From: Actinomycetes bacterium
GTDB lineage: Bacteria; Actinomycetota; Actinomycetes; Propionibacteriales; Nocardioidaceae
Direction: 5' to 3'
Assembly: GCA_023252095.1 (NCBI GenBank)
Contig: JAHEXN010000208.1
Span: 1 to 6,375 of the forward strand
DNA length: 6,375 bases
The notes under the pieces were generated by a model. That model did no database searches, was not told where the DNA came from, and saw only the letters and a program-made list of their open reading frames with translations. This document shows, in pieces, positions 5,612-6,375 of this stretch. The position numbers were made by a program, and so were the translations under genes. Each line of letters starts with the position of its first letter. The stretch's first letter is position 1.

Positions 5612-5812
5612 GTGACCAGCCGGAGCGAGAAGGAACGTCGGCGACAGCGACGTCGCTCGCGCGAGCGCAACAGGCGCTTGAACCACGTTCGTCGGTCCAC
5701 GTGGGAGGACCATCCACTCGTCACATGGTTCTGTGCTGTCGCAGTCACCGGGGTAGTCCTCTACGTTCTCGCGACAGGCGACTTCTCCATCCTCGATCGG
5801 CCGCTTCGGTAG
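5612..5812 (+). CDS. Small Arg-rich single-pass membrane protein (66 aa)
   Basis: The family is not recognised. Residues 1-28 are extremely basic (SEKERRRQRRRSRERNRR). A short WEDHPLVTW link follows, then one hydrophobic segment at about residues 36-55 (LVTWFCAVAVTGVVLYVL) and a short tail GDFSILDRPLR. By the positive-inside rule the Arg-rich end should be cytoplasmic. It starts with GTG placed 6 nt after a TANNNT -10, implying a leaderless transcript, and is followed by a strong terminator at 5866-5906. It is the only apparently intact gene within the tRNA-bounded relic, so it may be element cargo, or an unrelated host gene that landed there. The sharp division into basic head and membrane segment argues for a real gene; nothing in the sequence shows what it does. 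Confidence 0.55.
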   Translation: MTSRSEKERRRQRRRSRERNRRLNHVRRSTWEDHPLVTWFCAVAVTGVVLYVLATGDFSILDRPLR

Positions 5813-5865
5813 AGCGACCCAGCCTCATTCTTTGGGAGTACCTGGTGAATGACCCCAGACAGAAC

Positions 5866-5906
5866 AAGACCGGGACCTCAGCTTGCACTGAAGTCCCGGT
5901 CTTTTT
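5866..5906. terminator. Bidirectional intrinsic terminator between the 66-codon gene and tRNA-fMet
   Basis: An 11-bp perfect stem (AAGACCGGGAC at 5866-5876 with GTCCCGGTCTT at 5893-5903) extends inward by TCAG/CTGA after one mismatch, leaving a 6-nt loop. On the plus strand it runs into TTTTT (5902-5906). On the minus strand it is followed by a T-rich TCTTGTTCTGT. It can end the plus-strand small gene and also the tRNA transcript, whose 3' end lies 3 nt away from the T-run. Confidence 0.85.
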
Positions 5907-5907
5907 A

Positions 5908-5929
5908 GTAGCGGGGACAGGATTTGAAC
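5908..5929. repeat. Proximal att-like site within the tRNA-fMet 3' end
   Basis: This covers the base after the tRNA, the discriminator, the acceptor 3' strand and the 3' half of the T arm. It is 21/22 identical to 5395-5416 and would be the end of the element that restored the functional tRNA. Confidence 0.6.
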
Positions 5930-5982
5930 CTGTGACCTCTGGGTTATGAGCCCAGCGAGCTACCGAGCTGCTCCACCCCGCG
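5909..5982 (-). tRNA. Initiator tRNA-fMet (anticodon CAT)
   Basis: A 74-nt cloverleaf on the minus strand without encoded CCA. The acceptor strands are CGCGGGG and CCCCGCT, so position 1 (C) does not pair with position 72 (U). The anticodon stem ends in three G-C pairs (GGG-CTCATAA-CCC) and the anticodon is CAT. The T arm is ACAGG-TTCAAAT-CCTGT and the discriminator is A. An unpaired 1-72 position plus the GGG/CCC stem are the standard marks of the bacterial initiator tRNA, which carries formyl-methionine to the ribosomal P site; elongator tRNA-Met lacks both. It has its own promoter and terminator and its 3' end served as an integration site. Confidence 0.97.
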
Positions 5983-5993
5983 TCGCTTGCTCC

Positions 5994-6022
5994 ACTTTAC
6001 AGACCGGTGACGGGAGAGCCAA
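5994..6022 (-). promoter_or_regulatory. Promoter of tRNA-fMet
   Basis: On the minus strand TTGGCT (6017-6022) and TAAAGT (5994-5999) are separated by 17 nt. Each matches the SigA-type consensus at four of six positions. The -10 ends 11 nt before the tRNA 5' base, predicting a leader of only about 5 nt to be trimmed by RNase P. Confidence 0.65.
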
Positions 6023-6038
6023 ATCGGGGTGCCTCCGT

Positions 6039-6044
6039 TACCGT
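6039..6044 (+). promoter_or_regulatory. -10 element of the Ser/Thr kinase gene
   Basis: TACCGT (TANNNT) ends 7 nt before GTG at 6052 and only 1 nt before ATG at 6046. If used, transcription starts at about the GTG, giving a leaderless mRNA, and the ATG would not be transcribed. The gap of 69 bp to the tRNA holds both divergent promoters. Confidence 0.4.
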
Positions 6045-6051
6045 CATGCGG

Positions 6052-6375
6052 GTGATCTCAGAACGGTACGAGCTCGAGGAAGAGATTGGCCGCGGCGGCA
6101 TGGGCGCGGTGTGGCGCGGCCGCGACACCCGGCTCGGCCGCACCGTCGCGCTCAAGCGCCTGGGAGCGATCGGCACGGCCGACGGCCCCGGGCGCGAGCG
6201 CGCGCACCGCGAGGCGCTGCTGGCGGCGCAGCTCAACCACGCCAACATCGTGTCGGTGCACGACCTCGTCGAGGACGACGAGGGGTGGACGTGGCTCGTC
6301 ATGGAGCACGTCCCGGGCATCACGCTCTCCCAGGCGATCGCGAAGGGCTCGCTGCAGACCGAGGCGATCGCCAGG
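6052..6375 (+). CDS. Serine/threonine protein kinase, N-terminal part (3' truncated by window)
   Basis: The 108 codons in view encode the N-lobe of a eukaryotic-like (Hanks-type, PknB-like) kinase. The Gly-rich loop is IGRGGMGAVWRG (12-23), the ATP-anchoring Lys is K35 in VALKRL, the C-helix Glu lies in HREALLAAQL, and ANIVSVHDL with WLVMEHV marks strands beta-4/5 and the hinge. The catalytic HRD and DFG motifs lie beyond the window. Such proteins phosphorylate Ser/Thr of cytosolic targets and often continue into a membrane segment and an extracellular domain, which cannot be judged here. Two starts are possible. ATG at 6046 adds two residues but has no Shine-Dalgarno. GTG at 6052 stands 7 nt after a -10-like TACCGT and is preferred. 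The gene is divergent from tRNA-fMet and not linked to the two-component block. Specific subfamily not assignable. Confidence 0.92.
   Translation, partial: MISERYELEEEIGRGGMGAVWRGRDTRLGRTVALKRLGAIGTADGPGRERAHREALLAAQLNHANIVSVHDLVEDDEGWTWLVMEHVPGITLSQAIAKGSLQTEAIAR

Larger units (their letters stand above)
5395..5929. mobile_element. Relic of a tRNA-fMet-integrated element bounded by att-like direct repeats
   Basis: The 3' end of the initiator tRNA gene (5908-5929) is duplicated at 5395-5416 in the same orientation, 21 of 22 bases identical. The extra copy lies on the 3' side of the tRNA, where tyrosine-recombinase elements insert while leaving the tRNA intact. Directly inside the distal repeat is an integrase fragment (5417-5563), followed by a 66-codon small membrane protein gene. 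About 513 bp separate the repeat starts, far too short for a live element, so most of the original has been deleted. Confidence 0.65.

Noticed and set aside
5327..5713. Minus-strand open frame of 128 codons upstream of the kinase
   Set aside because: It runs across the kinase promoter, the att-like repeat and both relic genes, and has no recognisable motif or Shine-Dalgarno.
5392..5949. Plus-strand open frame of 185 codons running into the tRNA
   Set aside because: It ends in VAGTGFEPVTSGL, the well-known false peptide read antisense through a tRNA 3' end, and conflicts with the integrase fragment and the 66-codon gene frames.

Overview
The window is GC-rich (roughly two-thirds G+C by eye) with strong G/C bias at third codon positions. 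It carries leaderless-type GTG starts, an HNH nuclease of the DUF222/REP13E12 style, a PASTA/PknB-type Ser/Thr kinase start and an actinobacterial initiator tRNA. This points to a high-GC actinobacterium. A Nocardioidaceae-like member such as Aeromicrobium or Nocardioides is my guess, made without a database search.

Layout. 2-289 (+) is the 3' end of an HNH endonuclease. It converges on, and shares its stop palindrome CTAG with, a small Ala/Lys/Pro-rich histone-H1-like protein of unknown function (750-286, -). Next on the minus strand is a secreted two-disulfide lipase/esterase (1785-817). Upstream of it lies a four-gene block transcribed leftwards: sensor histidine kinase (5330-4185), LuxR-type response regulator (4188-3532), ABC ATPase (3450-2613) and ABC-2 permease (2616-1855). 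Kinase and regulator overlap by ATGA, and so do ATPase and permease. The order suggests a two-component system controlling a drug/peptide-type exporter. The ATPase is frameshifted and lacks about 20 expected residues after residue 208. Because the shifted frame stays open into the permease, the DNA reads as one 531-codon ATPase-permease fusion.

Right part. An initiator tRNA-fMet gene (5982-5909, -) has a good promoter and a bidirectional terminator. A 22-bp near-copy of the tRNA 3' end (21/22 identical) lies at 5395-5416. The roughly 0.5 kb between the copies holds a decayed tyrosine-recombinase fragment and a 66-codon Arg-rich single-pass membrane protein. I read this as the scar of an integrative element that used the initiator tRNA as its attachment site. 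Divergent from the tRNA, a Ser/Thr protein kinase gene begins at about 6052 and runs off the window.

The least described items are the tRNA-bounded relic with its small membrane protein, the frameshift-created ABC fusion, and the Lys/Ala/Pro-tailed protein. I did not find a convincing wholly new system such as a CRISPR array, retron or new defence operon.
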